DNA of 54,284 bases from positions 1 through 54,284 of the forward strand of contig JANDJG010000004.1 of NCBI GenBank assembly GCA_024331085.1, written 5' to 3'. Both the position numbers and the translations under genes were made by a program. This stretch comes from Nitrospira sp. Lineage in GTDB: Bacteria > Nitrospirota > Nitrospiria > Nitrospirales > Nitrospiraceae. The notes under the pieces are model-generated. The model was not told the origin of the DNA. It searched no databases and worked only from the letters and a program-made list of their open reading frames with translations. This document shows positions 51,968-54,284 of this stretch, in pieces (position 1 is the stretch's first letter; every line of letters begins with the position of its first letter).

Positions 51968-53403
51968 CTCGTGGGCAGCAAGGGATGGACGACACAAGCT
52001 CGGCGACGTTGGCGTCCAGGCTTGCCCGGTACAGTCGAGCGTTCCGGTACAAGGGGTTGCCGGGCGAGGTGATCCATGAGGTCAAGCGGCGCGTGCTGGA
52101 CAGTCTGGCCTGTGCGATGGGGGCGTGGCAGGCTCCTCCCTGTCGGATCGCACGAGAGGTGGCCCAGTCCGTGATGGTGCCGGGCGGCGCCACGATTTGG
52201 GGGACTGAGCACAAGACATCGCCTGATCTTGCGACCTTCGCGAACGGCTCACTGGTGCGGTATTTCGACTTCAACGATACATATCTTTCCAAGGAGCCGG
52301 CCCACCCGTCGGACAACATCGCGGCGGTGCTGGCTGCCGGTGAGGCCGTTCATGCCTCCGGTGAGCAGGTGATTGCGGCGATCGCCCTCGCCTACGAAGT
52401 GCATTGCCGTCTCTGCGATGCAGCGGCACTCCGGCCGCGCGGCTGGGATCATGTGACCTATGGAGCCTTTTCCTCTTCGTTGGGTGCCGCGCATGTCATG
52501 AATCTGTCACTGGCTCAGACGGAGCAGGCTGTGAACCTGGCCGGAGTCTCCAATATCGCCTTGCGGCAGACAAGGGTGGGGGCGATCTCGATGTGGAAGG
52601 CCTGCGCGTTTGCCAACGCGGCGCGTAACGGGGTGTTCGCCGCCCTGATGGCTCGCCGGGGGATGACCGGCCCTGCTCCGATTTTCGAGGGCGAAAAAGG
52701 GTTCATGCCACTGGTCTCGGGGTTCTTTGAGTTGCCTCTGATGGGAGGAGAGACGACGCCGAACGGCGATTCGGTGCCCTTCAAGATACTCGACACCTAC
52801 ATCAAACCGGTTCCGGTGGAGTACCACGCGCAAACAGCGGTCGAGGCGGCGGTAGCCGTCAGGTCGGCGTTGGTGGAGGCGGAGGGAGTCGAGGCCCCCG
52901 CCGAGATCGAGGACATTGAAATCGGCAGTTACGACGTGGCGATTGAAATCATCGGGCGCGATCCGGAGAAGTGGCGGCCTGCTACGAGGGAGACGGCCGA
53001 TCACAGTTTCCCCTACTGCGTGGCAGTAGCGTTGTTGGATGGCAAGGTGACCTTGCGATCGTTTGCTCCCAAACGATTGAGCGATCCGGCCGTCCAAGCG
53101 TTGATGCAAAAGGTCCGGGTTGTGCCGGTTCCTGAGTTGGCCGGTCTTTATCCTCAAGCGATGCCGTCGCGGATCACAGTGAAGACAAAAAGAGGGAAAG
53201 TCTATTGCCGGCAGATTGACCATCCCCTTGGCCACCCCCGTCGGCCCATGTCGGACCGCGAGATCGAACAGAAGTTTTTCCGATTAACAGTGGGGAAGAT
53301 GCGTCCCTCCCAGGTTGAACGGGTACTTGAAACAGTCTGGGGGCTTGAACGGATAGCAGAGATCAACGATGTGATGCCGCTGTTACGAATTCATCGACGG
53401 TGA
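51964..53403 (+). CDS. MmgE/PrpD family protein (2-methylcitrate dehydratase-like)
   Basis: VIHEVKRRVLDSLACAMGA; ANGSLVRYFDFNDTYLSKEPAHPSDNIAAVLA; WKACAFANAARNGVFAALMA. Confidence 0.9.
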   Translation: MTRGQQGMDDTSSATLASRLARYSRAFRYKGLPGEVIHEVKRRVLDSLACAMGAWQAPPCRIAREVAQSVMVPGGATIWGTEHKTSPDLATFANGSLVRYFDFNDTYLSKEPAHPSDNIAAVLAAGEAVHASGEQVIAAIALAYEVHCRLCDAAALRPRGWDHVTYGAFSSSLGAAHVMNLSLAQTEQAVNLAGVSNIALRQTRVGAISMWKACAFANAARNGVFAALMARRGMTGPAPIFEGEKGFMPLVSGFFELPLMGGETTPNGDSVPFKILDTYIKPVPVEYHAQTAVEAAVAVRSALVEAEGVEAPAEIEDIEIGSYDVAIEIIGRDPEKWRPATRETADHSFPYCVAVALLDGKVTLRSFAPKRLSDPAVQALMQKVRVVPVPELAGLYPQAMPSRITVKTKRGKVYCRQIDHPLGHPRRPMSDREIEQKFFRLTVGKMRPSQVERVLETVWGLERIAEINDVMPLLRIHRR

Positions 53404-53458
53404 GGGGGATGGGGGAGATGAGGATCACGTGGGACAGATCTGAAAAAGGAAGCGTCTC

Positions 53459-54284
53459 ATGATGGGTGGTGCAGGCCACAGTCCCGGTACGAAGCTTCGT
53501 GAGGCGATCGACCGGGGCACCGTTGTGTTGCCCGGAGCATTCAATGCGCTGACGGCGCTGCAAATCGAGCAGGCTGGGTTCCAAGCCCTCTATGTCTCGG
53601 GGGCTGGACTCGCCGCAGCCAGGGGGCTTCCGGATCTGGGGCTTTTATCCATGGCGGAAGTGATAGCCGACGCAGCGGCGATTGCTCGAGCCGTGTCGAT
53701 CCCCGCGATCGTGGACGTCGATACAGGGTTCGGCCCTCCGCTGGCCGTGATGCGGACGGTAGAGGAATGTGAACGGGCGGGGCTGGCGGGGATCCAGATA
53801 GAAGATCAAGAATTGCCCAAGAGGTGCGGGCACCTGCCGGGAAAACGGTTGGTCTCCCTTGACGAGATGACCAGCAAGATCCACGCGGCCTGTCACGCCC
53901 GGCATGATCCGGCGCTGGTGATCATTGCGCGAACGGACGCGCGGGCGGTCGAGGGGCTGGAAGGAGCCGTTACGCGGGCGAGGGCCTATGTCGAGGCGGG
54001 AGCTGACGTGATCTTTCCGGAGGCGCTGGAGTCTGCCGAGGAGTTCCGCCGTTTCGCTGATCAACTCGCCAAGGAGGGCTCCACCGTCCCGTTACTTGCC
54101 AACATGACCGAATTCGGCAGGACACCGTACTTGAGTGTGGCGGAGTTCGAATCGCTCGGCTACCGCGTGGTGTTGTTCCCCGTGACGGCCCTGCGCGTGG
54201 CGGCCAAGGCTGTCGAGCTGTTGCTGGCGGAGTTAAAACGCCAGGGCTCTCAGCGACACTTGGTTGAACAGATGCAGACCAGGC
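53459..54284 (+). CDS. Methylisocitrate lyase-like (isocitrate lyase/PEP mutase superfamily), 3' truncated by window end; absent from ORF list
   Basis: Translation MMGGAGHSPGTKLREAIDRG...LYVSGAGLAAARGLPDLGLLSMAEV...IVDVDTGFG...IQIEDQELPKRCGHLPGK...LIARTDARAVEG; KRCGH motif. Confidence 0.9.
   Translation, partial: MMGGAGHSPGTKLREAIDRGTVVLPGAFNALTALQIEQAGFQALYVSGAGLAAARGLPDLGLLSMAEVIADAAAIARAVSIPAIVDVDTGFGPPLAVMRTVEECERAGLAGIQIEDQELPKRCGHLPGKRLVSLDEMTSKIHAACHARHDPALVIIARTDARAVEGLEGAVTRARAYVEAGADVIFPEALESAEEFRRFADQLAKEGSTVPLLANMTEFGRTPYLSVAEFESLGYRVVLFPVTALRVAAKAVELLLAELKRQGSQRHLVEQMQTR

Overview
The window looks like part of a Nitrospira-like bacterial chromosome (lineage is an inference from gene content) and falls into two parts. 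(1) 1-30.7 kb holds core and housekeeping genes: a partial ThyX-like gene, hisS, a DsrEFH/TusDCB-like cluster, a putative oriC, dnaA-dnaN-gyrB-gyrA without recF, dciA (DUF721), smpB, an ftrB + two-component operon, a NorD/CbbO-like VWA protein, mdh, a stand-alone NuoF-like flavoprotein with a 2Fe-2S ferredoxin, erpA, a PTPS-folE pair, rarA, an ABC-F ATPase, tRNA-Ala(GGC), purA and tRNA-Lys(UUU). (2) 30.8-54.3 kb is a dense catabolic block, mostly one + strand run of about 19.5 kb. It encodes tyrosine degradation (HPPD-like, HmgA, FAH), branched-chain 2-oxoacid dehydrogenase, thiolase, 3-hydroxyacyl-CoA dehydrogenase, a two-subunit B12 acyl-CoA mutase with its GTPase chaperone, leucine degradation (MCC carboxyltransferase, hydratase, HMG-CoA lyase) and methylcitrate-cycle enzymes. 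The observations I rate most highly are: the mutase carries a Phe/Gln pair resembling isobutyryl-CoA mutase rather than methylmalonyl-CoA mutase, suggesting valine carbon flows through n-butyryl-CoA; an unlisted 32-aa membrane ORF preceded by three 11-bp-phased direct repeats next to an OmpR/PhoB-type two-component system; a G-quadruplex motif plus head-to-head DnaA boxes in the putative oriC; and a hairpin/T-tract directly upstream of purA. No CRISPR array, rRNA, transposase or integrase was seen. All functional calls come from reading the sequence and remembered family motifs; no database search was run.
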